Assembly: GCA_032622095.1 (NCBI GenBank)
Contig: CP136069.1
Location: 202,850,690-202,914,689, forward strand
Origin: Siphonodentalium dalli
Taxonomy: Eukaryota > Mollusca > Scaphopoda > Gadilida > Siphonodentaliidae
Direction of reading: 5' to 3'
Length of the DNA stretch: 64,000 nucleotides
Each line of letters opens with the position of its first letter. The stretch's first letter is position 1. Below are positions 43,757-54,030 of the stretch, piece by piece. A program made the translations under genes and the position numbers. The notes beneath the pieces were generated by a model that did not search any database, was not told where the DNA came from, and saw only the letters and a program-made list of their open reading frames with translations.

Positions 43757-43916
43757 ACAATTGTCGTGTAATTGTTTTATAATAATACAGAATCATTGTG
43801 TAATTGGGTGATGTTATATTATAATACATAATAATTTTGTCGTGGTGTGATGTTATATTATAATACATAATAATTTTGTCGTGGTGTGATGTTTTATTAT
43901 AATACAGAATCATTGT
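43757..43916. repeat. 38-bp satellite, left block
   Basis: Units of TATTATAATACAGAATAATT TTGTCGTGGTGTGATGTT, about four copies, ending at the CRE-MITE half at 43917. Confidence 0.9.
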
Positions 43917-44246
43917 TTATCACATAATTTGGCCATAAAAGCAGTTTCATAATTATCGGTAATAGACACGTTTAATATCAGCGCGTGCGATGACGTCACG
44001 GCGTTCTTCAAATAACTTGCGATCGCTGTAGTTTATGATTGTTGTTTTCGATGAATATTGCGCGTTGCTTCAGGTTTATTTGATCATGTGATAAAAGGTA
44101 TCTCACACTCGTCCTATTTTATACGTAATTTATCAACCTCGTCCTCTGAATTCTATTTGAGCCTCGGTAAACATCGGCTCAAATCGAATTTAATGAACTC
44201 GGTTGATAAATTCCGTATAAACTAGAAACTCATGTGAGATCCTCTA
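43917..44246 (+). mobile_element. CRE-MITE half element, copy 1
   Basis: One 330-bp half of the foldback at 39858-40512, from TTTATCACATAATTTGGCCA to GAGATCCTCTA. It contains GCGATGACGTCACGG, with the palindromic CRE core TGACGTCA. It lies between satellite blocks. Confidence 0.85.
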
Positions 44247-44802
44247 TGTATATAATGGTGTGATGTTATATTATAATACAGAATAATTTTGTCGTGGTGT
44301 GATGTTTTATTATAATACAGAATAATTTTGTCGTGGTGTGATGTTTTATTATAATACAGAATAATTTTGTCGTGGTGTGATGTTATATTATACAGAATGA
44401 TTTTGTCGTGGTGTGATGTTATATTATAATACAGAATGATTTTGTCGTGTTGTGATGTTATATTATACAGAATTATTTTGTCGTGGTGTGATGTTTTATT
44501 ATAAAACAGAATAATTTTGTCGTGGTGTGATGTTTTATTATAATACAGAATAATTTTGTCGTGGTGTGATGTTATATTATACAGAATGATTTTGTCGTGG
44601 TGTGATGTTATATTATAATACAGAATGATTTTGTCGTGTTGTGATGTTATATTATACAGAATGATTTTGTCGTGGTGTGATGTTATATTATACAGAATGT
44701 TTTTGTCGTGGTGTGATGTTTTATTATACTACAGAATAATTTTGTCGTGGTGTGATGTTTTATTATACTACAGAATGATTTTGTCGTGGTGTGGTATTAT
44801 AT
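44247..44802. repeat. 38/34-bp satellite, right block
   Basis: About 15 units of 38 bp, or 34 bp with TATTATACAGAATGATT (lacking AATA). An isolated diverged unit lies at 46786-46818. Confidence 0.92.
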
Positions 44803-45133
44803 TTTATCACATAATTTGGCCATAAAAGCAGTTTCATAATTATCGGTAATAGACACGTTTAATATCAGCGCGTGCGATGACGTCACGGCCTTCTTCAAAT
44901 AACTTGCGATCGCTGTAGTTTATGATTGTTGTTTTCGATGAATATTTCGCGTTGCTTCGGGTTTATTTGATCATGTGATAAAAGGTATCTCACACTCGTC
45001 CTATTTTATACGTAATTTATCAACCTCGTCCTCTAAATTCTATTTGAGCCTCGGTAAACCTCGGCTCAAATCGAATTTAGTGAACTCGGTTGATAAATTC
45101 CGTATAAAATAGAAACTCATGTGAGATACTCTA
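44803..45133 (+). mobile_element. CRE-MITE half element, copy 2
   Basis: Nearly identical to 43917-44246 and in the same orientation, so satellite plus half element may have been duplicated as a unit. It carries GATGACGTCACGG. Confidence 0.85.
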
Positions 45134-45138
45134 TATAT

Positions 45139-46019
45139 TATATCACATGAAACCCCTATTATATCATTAAAAACGCCATTAGATATTTTCTTATCTCTCA
45201 CTAATACCTAACAAGCGCGGGCTTCCCGCCAACTTGGCAGCGCGCCAGCAAATGAATTTACATTGCATCAGGCGGATTAATACTAATTCGTAAAGCCGCA
45301 CTTGGCAACAACACAAGACAATGCTAAATGATTGCTTTGTTCATTAAAGTTACATTATTGTCCAACTTCGTTGCACTAACCAAAATAGACACAAAAACAA
45401 AGAGGCAAAATGGGGACTCTATTTTCCGTCGGCAGCTCGAGCGCGCAATACTGTCGTATACGGTTGTGAAGCGTCACAGCCAACAATGGAAATGTGTGCA
45501 TATTTAAGCTTCTATTAAGGATCTTGATTCGTTTAAACCCTTTACCCAACAGAAGGGCCCTGTGCCAATGCATTCTCTTATATCCCTTTACCCAACAGAA
45601 GGGCCCTGTGCCAATGCATTCTCTTATATATGCGAGTCGACCATAGGTCGCCTCGCATATATAAGAGAATGCATTGGCTTAACACATTAAAAATTATAAA
45701 ATTGTTAAAGAATGTAAGAAAAAATGGTAAAAAGTGTTAAAAAAAGATTTTTTTTAGGCCAATGCATTCTCTTATATATGCGAGGCGACCTATGGTCGAC
45801 TCGCATATATAAGAGAATGCATTGGCACAGGGCATAACTGCAACTATCACAATGTGGTCAAGGAGCCGGTTCCAATGATATCCATATTTGTATGGTTCTA
45901 TTGAGACAGACCGAAGATATTTTAGGCTGTTGAAGCTTTATTTGGCCGGTTTTGGCCGGTTTGTTGGGTAAAGGGTTAAAAGGCATAAATCTCTAGTTTT
46001 TTTGTTTTCATGTGATATA
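45139..46019 (+). mobile_element. MITE family B, copy with nested TTAA MITE
   Basis: Ends TATATCACATGAAACCCCTA and TTTTCATGTGATATA are inverted. Outside the nested element it matches 49945-50347 and, in reverse, 1051-1379. The TTAA element at 45533-45979 interrupts it near its right end. Confidence 0.8.
45533..45979 (+). mobile_element. TTAA MITE with two hairpins, nested in family B
   Basis: TTAA borders, ends AACCCTTTACCCAACAGAAG and TTGTTGGGTAAAGGGTTAA. Full hairpins at 45611-45677 and 45759-45825. An extra partial left end plus 20 nt of hairpin (45537-45584) is a 46-bp tandem duplication of CCCTTTACCCAACAGAAGGG CCCTGTGCC... The paralogous empty site is at about 50308-50330. Confidence 0.88.
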
Positions 46020-46884
46020 CAAGATCTTCAATTCGTTATGTTGTAATATAAGATTTTATGAAGCTGGAGCCATAAATTAAATTACGAATTTCCGTGTACA
46101 AGACGTAATCAAATTAATTAACGGATAGTGGATTGGGTAACGCGTTGCACACATGCTCGTGTACAAAATTATGTTGATACGGGGCGTAAACTCAAGCCGC
46201 GCACTGACTAGTGCCTATACAATAACTTAAATGAGTATATAGGACTAGTATGCATATAATATAACATTTATTTGATACATTTGCTTGAAAACTGTACAAA
46301 AATTACTGGACAACGATAATTTGTATTTTTGCATTCCGACTAATCTGCCATCCGTAACATTACTTCGTATAGTCAACAGACTTTCAAATAATGGAAAGCT
46401 GGTTACCTTATTCTACGACTCAGAGACTATAGAAACCAACAACAACATTTGAGTACAATATCCCTTTAACTAACACTATTTTTGATTGGGGAAAAGCCGT
46501 CACATGATAATCCGGGGAAAGACATATGACTGTTTTTATAGTTATCGGGACTGGTGACGTCATTTGGATAAACATACAGATGGATAATAAAAATGTCATT
46601 ATACAATGTTGTGTACAGTATGTGTTTTCTTGTACTCGTCCAGGTTGTGGTGAAAAGTCATATTGGACTCGACACTACGCGTCTCGTCCAAAACAACTTT
46701 CCACAACAATCTGGACTCGTACAGGAAAAACACATACTGTACACAGCAGTGTATTAAAACTTTATAATGCAGAATGAGTTTTTCCTTATTGATGTTTTAT
46801 TATAATATAGAATAATTTCGTCACAAAACATCACATCAGAAGACATTTACAGACGGTCCAACAATGTATATAAGTGTACATATA
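46020..46884. other. No gene; repeat fragment at 46169-46259 and satellite unit at 46786
   Basis: 46169-46259 matches 6196-6286 in reverse. A single 38-bp satellite-like unit lies at 46786-46818. A plus-strand frame at 46526-46777 shows no domain. Confidence 0.5.
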
Positions 46885-47042
46885 ATACCACAACCACCAT
46901 CATCTTCATCGTCATCACAGTCATCATCATCATCATCACCACCACCACCATCATCACCATCATCATTATCATCACCATCACCACCATCATTATCATCACC
47001 ATCATCATCGTCATAATCATCATCATTGACCATCATCATCAC
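46885..47042. repeat. (CAT/CAC)n trinucleotide tract
   Basis: About 155 bp of CAT, CAC and ATC triplets. It opens an Asp/Gly-rich minus-strand frame that has no other sign of coding. Confidence 0.95.
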
Positions 47043-47660
47043 TATCGCTGCTGTCACTAATTAGTTGTTTGCTAATTCATAAATACGTATTTAATTTCCA
47101 TGTTGATTTATGACTAAGGCATTATAAACATTTCAACAAATATCAGGTGAGAAGGCTTAGGCTCCCCCACTGCCCAAATGCAATGCTATTCAAATGTTCG
47201 GCATGTCGACTCGAGTGTCAGGTAAACTATACTATCAGTGTTACCAGAGAGCACATATGATTATCCTTCCAACTTTCCCATCATGTCATAACCAACACCT
47301 AACACTCATGTGGGAAAGTCACACCGTGCGAGACTTCGTCATATGGGCTGGTGATAAGGGTGCGCTACCGCGAGCTAGCCTGCTATAAGGTATGCTAAGG
47401 CGAACTCGTGCCTCGGATTAATATGGCTTATCATAAGTTATGCTTATAGCGTGAAAGATAACATGGCGCAGGTGTAGACGTTTACGATAACCACATCGGT
47501 GAAAGGGTGGAAAGTGACGAACCAAGATACCATTATAGGCCAATAGCAATCTCTACCAGAGCGTACCAGTCATACTTCCCTACCAGAGCGTAACAGTCAT
47601 ACTTCTCTTCTGCACAATATAATTATGTCAATCACACATTCAATTGTAGAGAAACTTTTG
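47043..47660. other. No gene recognised
   Basis: No supported feature; a 64-codon open frame at 47194-47388 has no domain. ACCAGAGCGTA.CAGTCATACT is tandemly repeated twice at about 47555-47605. Confidence 0.4.
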
Positions 47661-47667
47661 TTATCAT

Positions 47668-48030
47668 GTTAAAGTGGTGTGAAACATTCCGGTATATATA
47701 TGGTGATCAAATACAAATGGAGAAATGATCTTGTTCAAAGTAGTATTTTTTTACAAATAGTATATTCAAATTGATAACACGCATCGTCATTCTTATATAT
47801 TAATTAAATGAAGTGACTCTCGATGGCCAAATCGTTTTCGCTAGTTTATCGCCGATAGATGCGTCCCGCATCGAGTAGTAAATATTTACAATTGAGCGTA
47901 GTTCTGACGATGTTTTCTATGGAGTGGTACGGTCGATTTGCTTCAAATTTTCGGCGATGTTAGTAGAATGTTACATTCCTCCAGTTATCATAGCGCCTGA
48001 ATACTAACTTATCCATAATATGTCTTTAAT
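47668..48030 (+). repeat. Dispersed repeat DR1, copy 1
   Basis: Shares TAAATATTTACAATTGAGCG, GACGATGTTTTCTATGGAGT, TTCGGCGATGTTAGTAGAAT and CATAGCGCCTGAA.ACTAACT with 48370-48745. In reverse it matches 53640-54030 and, partly, 62888-63010. Confidence 0.85.
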
Positions 48031-48039
48031 CAGTCAGTC

Positions 48040-48200
48040 AAATGAAATCAAGAAATCTGGCAATTTTCCAAATACATGTGCATCTGGGAACCGGTCAAAA
48101 CGCCACACTGTCAACACGCCACATCATTTGGTCAGAACGCCATATTTTTGGACGAAACGCCACTATTTTTTAGTCAAAACGCCACCTATTAAGTGACAAC
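48040..48200 (+). repeat. Short AACGCCAC-type tandem motifs
   Basis: Five phrases such as TCAAAACGCCAC, GTCAACACGCCAC, GTCAGAACGCCAT and GACGAAACGCCAC are spaced 17-28 bp apart at 48095-48187. Function unknown. Confidence 0.6.
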
Positions 48201-48369
48201 ATATTGTTTTAATGAATTGTTTATTGACCTCCATCATAGGATAGTATATGTACATTATTTCAAGTATTTACAGCAGATATGTGATTATAAACACAACATT
48301 ATGGTATATATAAGTATATATAAATACATCAATGGAATAAATATAATACGATAATTGATTAATATGCTT

Positions 48370-48745
48370 TAAAGTGATGTGAAACACTCCGGTAGGGTGA
48401 TCAGATAGAAATGGAGAATAATCTTGTTAAAAGTAGTTATTTTTACAAATATTATATCCAAATTGATAACACACATAGTCATTCTTATCTGTTCATTAAA
48501 TGCAACCAATATCGATGGCAAAATGGGTTTCGTTAGTTTATCCCCGAAAGATGCGTCCCGAATCGAGTAGTAAATATTTACAATTGAGCGTAGTTCAGAC
48601 GATGTTTTCTATGGAGTGATGTGGTCGATTTGCTTGAAATTTTCGGCGATGTTAGTAGAATGTTAAATTCCTCCGGTTGGCATAGCGCCTGAACACTAAC
48701 TTATCAGTTTCACGCACCCGAACAAGTACATAATATGTGTTTAAT
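48370..48745 (+). repeat. Dispersed repeat DR1, copy 2
   Basis: Second direct copy, 700 bp downstream of the first. The gap between them holds the AACGCCAC motifs and AT-rich sequence. Confidence 0.85.
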
Positions 48746-48989
48746 CTCTGATCCAATATACATAACTGTACATTATACTGTAGTGGTTTGATGATATGTC
48801 GCAATCATCCTGATAGCATGTACCTTAGTAGTAAGTGCGGAAAAATAAATATTGTGGACGAGGTAGTCAGTTATGGGTGATATAGATACTAAAACGAAGA
48901 AGATCAGGTAATTTAGCGATTGTCTGATAACAACTACAGTCAGGGTAAGGTGAATGTACGTGTATGAAAACTGCTATGTCACACGCAAA

Positions 48990-49449
48990 TGTGACCCGCC
49001 ATATCAAATCCAGTCGTAAGTCGGGATTTTTTTACCCTGTGTCAATGCATTCTCTTATATATGCGAGTCGACCATAGGTCGCCTCGCATATATAAGAGAA
49101 TGCATTGGCCTAAAATGTTTTTATCATTTTGTTTATATAAATGTTTCTGACAATTTTTAGGACATAAAATAAAAAACATCCATTACCCTGCAGGGAGCCC
49201 CACACATATATAGAAGCATATAGAAGGGTGTCGTCTGCTCATGTTTGTCTGGGGCTCTGTGTGGGTAAAATTATAAAATTGTTAAAGAATACAAGAAAAA
49301 ATTATTAAAATTGTAAAAAATTGTTAGGCCAATGCATTCTCTTATATATGCGAGGCGACCTATGGTCGACTCGCATATATAAGAGAATGCATTGGCACAG
49401 GGTAAAAAAAATCCCGACTTACGACTGGATTTTGATATGGCGGGTCACA
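48990..49449. mobile_element. MITE with TGTGACCCGCCATATC ends carrying two hairpins
   Basis: The left end TGTGACCCGCCATATCAAAT, CCAGTCGTAAGTCGGGATTT, is the reverse complement of the right end CGACTTACGACTGG...GGCGGGTCACA. Inside, the 67-nt hairpins (49042-49108, 49329-49395) are bracketed by TACCCTGTG and CACAGGGTA. A sub-insertion at about 49185-49265 has imperfect inverted ends (GGAGCCCCACACA / TGGGGCTCTGTGTGGG). Confidence 0.85.
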
Positions 49450-49630
49450 AATGGCCCAGGCGAATGAAATTACGTTTCGTTGGTGATAATAGTTTGTTGC
49501 CGATTGCGAGCAATCTCCATTTAATCAGAATTGTATACTCTGCTTCCAAACAAGTTCCTCCCGTCTTGAAAGTCGATATCTGAGAACCAGAACCTGCTAA
49601 TATATAGTAAACTCATTGGCAAGATCTAAT

Positions 49631-49946
49631 TTTATCACATAATTAGCCACTAAACCCGGCCTCATATTTAAGGACACACGTGTATTATCGGCACGCGCAG
49701 TGACGTAAGAACTTATCGCAATAATATCGATCAATATTATTATTATGTTAATTACAATATATTTATGATATTCTATTTGTGTTGGGTTATTTATTGTTGA
49801 CTGTGATATAAATACGGGTGATAAGAAATTTATTAACCTCGTCCACTAAATTCGATTGGAGCCTCGCGAAATTTCAGCTCCAATTGAATTTAGTGCACTC
49901 AGTTAATCAATTTCGTATAGAATTGCCACTCACTAGAGATCCTCTA
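49631..49946 (+). mobile_element. CRE-MITE half element, diverged
   Basis: It runs from TTTATCACATAATTAGCCAC to GAGATCCTCTA with ACACGTGTATTATCGGCACG, GTGACGTAAGA (CRE half) and CGTCCACTAAATTCGATTGG. Closer to the intron copy at 2155 than to the 43-45 kb copies. Confidence 0.8.
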
Positions 49947-50347
49947 TATATCACATGAAACCCCTATAATATCATTGAAAAGTCCATTACATATTTTCTT
50001 ATCTGTCCCTAGTGGCTAATAGCTAATAGTCCAAGCGGTAATCACTTTCATTGTATACCTGCGCGCGTGACATTATAACGGGAAACCGTGAATTACTATT
50101 GAAAACTGATTATTTGTTTTGATTAAAATTATATTCTTGACAATTGTTACCAATAAATAACCCAATAGACGTCAAATAAAGACGAAACTAAAAGGGACTA
50201 TATTTCTTTGCGCGTGAAGCGTAGTACTGGCGTATAGTGATGAACCGTCTGAGCCAACGCAAGACTTGTATGCAGTTTGCGTGTTCTCTACAGAGCTGAT
50301 GTTGTTAAAAAGGCATTAAGCTTTAGTTTGTTTTTCATGTGATATAC
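49945..50347 (+). mobile_element. MITE family B, copy with unoccupied TTAA site
   Basis: Ends TATATCACATGAAACCCCTA and TTTTTCATGTGATATA. Near 50310 it reads TTGTTAAAAAGGCATTAAG, where the 45-kb copy has the TTAA MITE inserted before AAGGCATAAATC. Confidence 0.8.
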
Positions 50348-50354
50348 AAGATCT

Positions 50355-50500
50355 TCAACTCATTATGTTTGGATATAAGATTTTATTAAACTCGTTTGAT
50401 TAATTTGATTCACAACTCGTCTACGACTCGTTGTGAATCAAATTTATCAAACTTGTTTCATAAAATCTTGTATCCCATCAAAACTCGTTGGAGATCCTCT
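50355..50500. repeat. Palindrome with GATCCTCTA end
   Basis: AAGATTTTATTAAACTCGTT ... GATTTGATTCACAACTCGT | ACGACTCGTTGTGAATCAAAT ... CATAAAATCTT folds back over about 65 bp per arm and ends GGAGATCCTCTATA, the same end as the CRE-MITE family. Confidence 0.75.
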
Positions 50501-50668
50501 ATATTTACGGGGCACACAATCAGTTTTTACCGTTGATCTTTAAGTATATAATGCATTAAAGGGATCCAATGCATTCGACGTGGTTTCATGTGAAATAACA
50601 TAAAACTCAGTAAAACAACTGTCAACACTTGCATGAAAAAATATATGGAATTTGTGTTATTTTCTTTA

Positions 50669-51152
50669 TTAACCCTTTCAGTGCCAGGGGCCGATCTCAT
50701 CGGCCATAATTTACGGTATGTAAAATCGGCCCTAAAATTTTTTTTTTAAAACAAACAAATTCAGATTTTTTTGGGTTGAATTTTTTTTGGGTTGAATTTT
50801 TTTTGGGTATGCTTAAGCATGCTATAGCGAATTTAAAAACAAACTAGATAAAACCTTAGGGGCATGTTATAACTCAAAACTATCACCAAGTATTCATAGT
50901 AATAATTTTGATGCCCATGAAAAACTTAAGATTCCCTGGCACTAAAAAACCTACAAAATAAGTCTGTTAAAGAATATAAGAAAAAATTATTAAAATTGTA
51001 AAAAATAATAACAAATGATGAAAAATTGTTAGGCCAATGCATTCTCTTATATATGCGAGGCGACCTATGGTCGACTCGCATATATAAGAGAATGCATTGG
51101 CACAGGCTATATAGGTTGATACAACAATCTTACTTGGCACTGAAAGGGTTAA
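50669..51152 (-). mobile_element. TTAA MITE (CCCTTTCAGTGCCA ends) with one hairpin
   Basis: TTAA at 50669-50672 and 51149-51152, ends TTAACCCTTTCAGTGCCA and TGGCACTGAAAGGGTTAA. One hairpin at 51034-51100. It sits inside repeat DR6; the empty site is at 1430-1433. Shares its interior (GGTATGCTTAAGCATGCTAT) with 60090-60596. Confidence 0.88.
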
Positions 51153-51280
51153 TAACTCTGCAATAACGAGATTTCTCATATCGAAACCATTATGATAGTT
51201 AGGTAAACATTACTGCATATGTTACAGTGACATTACATATAAATGTCCAATTAGTCCAACAAAAATTAAGATATGAAAGT

Positions 51281-51638
51281 TTAAAAGGGGACTGTACACT
51301 AAATCTTGCCATTTATGATACCATCTTCTTTTATATTCAACAAAATATATGCAACAAATGAATAAATTTGAGCCATGGATGAGTGCAAAATACACTAATG
51401 TGCTCTACGAACGATGCAAACAACATGCATGGTAATTATAATGAAAATTAATTTATGAAACCAGCCAAAAATTTATTTTCATTATAAGTATCATGTTGAT
51501 TGCATCGTTCATAGAGCACATGAGTGTATTTTTCACTAATCCTTGGCTCAAATTCATTCATTTGTTGTATACATTATGTTGAGTATAAAAGAAGATGGTC
51601 TCATAAATGACCGGATTGAGTGTATAGTCCCCCTTTAA
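51281..51638. mobile_element. Foldback TTAA MITE (AAAGGGGGACTATACACT arms)
   Basis: Arms of about 145 bp are inverted repeats: left TTAAAAGGGGACTGTACACT and right AGTGTATAGTCCCCCTTTAA, reading in reverse order, with TTATATTCAACA, GAGCCATGGAT and GTGCTCTACGAACGATGCAA on the left matched on the right. The centre is around 51455. It is bounded by TTAA and sits in repeat DR6; the unoccupied site near 1540 reads AGTTTAATTAAAACTTGA. Confidence 0.88.
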
Positions 51639-51885
51639 TCAAAACTTGACATTAAAGATTGGAAAAGGTAAAAGCATTGAAAAATATTATCAAAATTATA
51701 TTCAGACTAAAATATTTTACTTCTACTATACACGAGTAGAGTTGCTGGGTGACAAATCACTGTAACAGTTTTGTTTACATGGTATTGGTTTCAACGTGCG
51801 AAATTTCGTTATTGGAGAACAATCAACAATTAATATAAGAACAAAGTGGATCTATTTCTCCATGTTCTTCTTACCGGCGATATTC

Positions 51886-52242
51886 TAGGGTATACGTTCA
51901 TGCTTATAATCCTTTTTGCATTCGGTTTCTAGCTTATTGTAACTTTCTATATTCCGACCGATTTCACTGGATGGTGTGCGGTGAAGGATTTCTGGATTGT
52001 GTGTTCCTAATGCCAACGAAGAAATAATGATAAAAAAATGATAAACAAAATTGTTATAGAATTTAAGAAAAAATGATAAAAAAAATTGTTATGCCAATGC
52101 ATTCTCTTATATATGAGAGGCGACCTATGGTCGACTCGCATATATAAGAGAATGCATTGGCACAGGGTCTTTAATGTTGCAAGAGACCGAAATGCATGCA
52201 AGAGAATGCCTGCAACTTTGCGAGTGTATGAACGTACCCTTA
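51886..52242. mobile_element. MITE family M, copy 3, short, with one hairpin
   Basis: Ends TAGGGTATACGTTCATGC and GTATGAACGTACCCTTA, with TTTTTGCATTCGGTTTCTAG and GACCGAAATGCATGC just inside. It carries a hairpin module at 52094-52160 and no minisatellite. Confidence 0.8.
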
Positions 52243-52276
52243 AGGACTTTTATATTTTTTGCATATTTACCCACTG

Positions 52277-53624
52277 TTAGGGCGCGTACACATGACCAGC
52301 AAGAAAATATCAGGTATGCCCCATGTGACTTACTTGACCAATGAAATATATAATACCGGAAAATATCCGACGAAGGCAGCGCGCTGACATTTTATCGCCA
52401 ATTGGTGATATGTGTTCACCTTGATATGTGGCCATTGGTATCCGTTAACTAATCTCGCAGGGATATGATCGTAACAATTCAAGCACTCGAGTTATGATCC
52501 ATCAATAATATCGTCTGTTTCAACATACTACGTATTTCCATTTTACATTGGTTGTCAGAACCGCTGATGTATTATATATACATGTATATACGTGTGTACA
52601 GAGACGTGGCGACAGGGGGGGGCTTGGGGTGTGTCTCACCCCCAACTTTGGTCAATATATTCAACAGTTGGACATTTCATACCTGCCAAAACATTAGTTG
52701 GAAATTTCACACCAACAATAGGTTGAAAATGTTCTTGTAGTTTGATTTTCAAAACATTTCTTGGGGGAATTAATTGTTTTTGGACCAATATTTGCATATT
52801 TTCGGTAAAAATTTTGGTCTGAAATGGGCATCAGTTGGAAACTTTCCAACCTCAGTGGGGTGATAGGTTGGAAATTTCCAACACTTTGAAAGCTTGTGTC
52901 CTGGTCCTGGTCCCTCCCCCGTGGCCAGTCAAAAGTCAAAAACTGCTAGTTAATTTAAAAAAACAATATTGTCATACATTTGGTCAATGTAAATTTTCCA
53001 ACCTAAGTGGGGTGTCAGGTTTGAAATTTCCAACTCTAGGAATGATTGAGGTTAGTCTAGATGGTAGGATTTTGCGATTTTCTTGTTCAGATTACAAAAT
53101 TTTCGCACACCGGGCCGAACCATGGTCTAATATTAGGCCTAAGAGCACTGAGGTGCAAGGGGGTGCAAATGGAATTATGGAAAACTTGTGTTTGGTCTGA
53201 TTCTGATTTAAGGGGGGTGCAGTTAGAATTTCCCAAGGTGGACACCCCCGAACGGAAACCTTCTGCGTATATGGGGATGCTTTATAATTTGGTAGCTCAC
53301 ATGCCTTGATTTAGTTGTTTTACTTTAATTTGGACTGTATGCATAGAGGGCGCGTTCCTTTCTCGTTAAAATAGGTGGCATTTTAAATTTTCCATAACAC
53401 TTTATAGCTCTATGAATATTCGATATGGACTATAGGTTGTTTGTCCGCAGTAATTCACTTCAACAAACACGACTAACACTAGTCACATTGAGCTCAATCA
53501 ACGTCAACTAACCCGCCGCTTTCTCACGGGCGTAATCTTTTCAGCAAGAAAATATCAGAGTACAATTGTACCTGATATTTTCTTGCAGATATTTTCTTGC
53601 AGCTTCATGTGTACGCGCCCTTAG
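52277..53624. mobile_element. 1.35-kb MITE with TTAGGGCGCGTACACATGA ends
   Basis: The left TTAGGGCGCGTACACATGA, then AGCAAGAAAATATCAGGTA, is mirrored by TACCTGATATTTTCTTGCA and TCATGTGTACGCGCCCTTA. Near the right end AGCAAGAAAATATCAG and ATTTTCTTGC repeats form a secondary hairpin. It contains repeat DR3. No transposase ORF seen. Confidence 0.8.
52590..52880 (+). repeat. Dispersed repeat DR3, copy 1
   Basis: Contains GTGGCGACAGGGGGGG, ATTAGTTGGAAATTTCACAC and GGTTGGAAATTTCCAAC phrases; the reverse complement recurs at 57975-58260. GGTTGGAAATTTCCAAC motifs continue weakly to 53040. Confidence 0.65.
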
Positions 53625-53639
53625 TGTCTATGGTCCCAT

Positions 53640-54030
53640 TAAAGACATATTATGGACTTGTTTGTGTGCGTGAAATTGATTAGTTAGTATATTCCGGAGC
53701 TATGCCAACTGGAGGAATGTTGCATTCTATACTACCATCGCCGACAATCTAAAACAAATCAACCATATATACCTCTGCGTAGAACAAATCGTCTGAACTA
53801 CGCTTAATTGTAAATATTTATTTCTCGATTTGGGACGCAATTATCGGCGATAAACCAACGAAAACAATTTCAACATCGAGCGAAACTGCATTTAATTAAA
53901 ATGTAATAATGACGGTGTGTGCTGTCAATTAGGATATAATATTTGTTAAAATAAGTTCTTTGAGCAAGATTGTTCACCATTTCTATTTGATCACCCTATA
54001 CCACTATGTTTAACAACACTTTAATGCTCT
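53640..54030 (-). repeat. Dispersed repeat DR1, copy 3 (reverse)
   Basis: Reverse complement of 47668-48030: AGACATATTATGGACTTGTT, GAGCTATGCCAACTGGAGGA, CTACGCTTAATTGTAAATAT and CCACTATGTTTAACAACACT landmarks. Confidence 0.8.

Noticed and set aside
46836-47057. Asp/Gly-rich minus-strand frame
   Set aside because: Translation of the (CAT/CAC)n tract.
52007-52280. Recurring small frames containing LCQCILLYM or RIYKRMHW
   Set aside because: They are translations of the 67-nt hairpin and appear at every copy on both strands.
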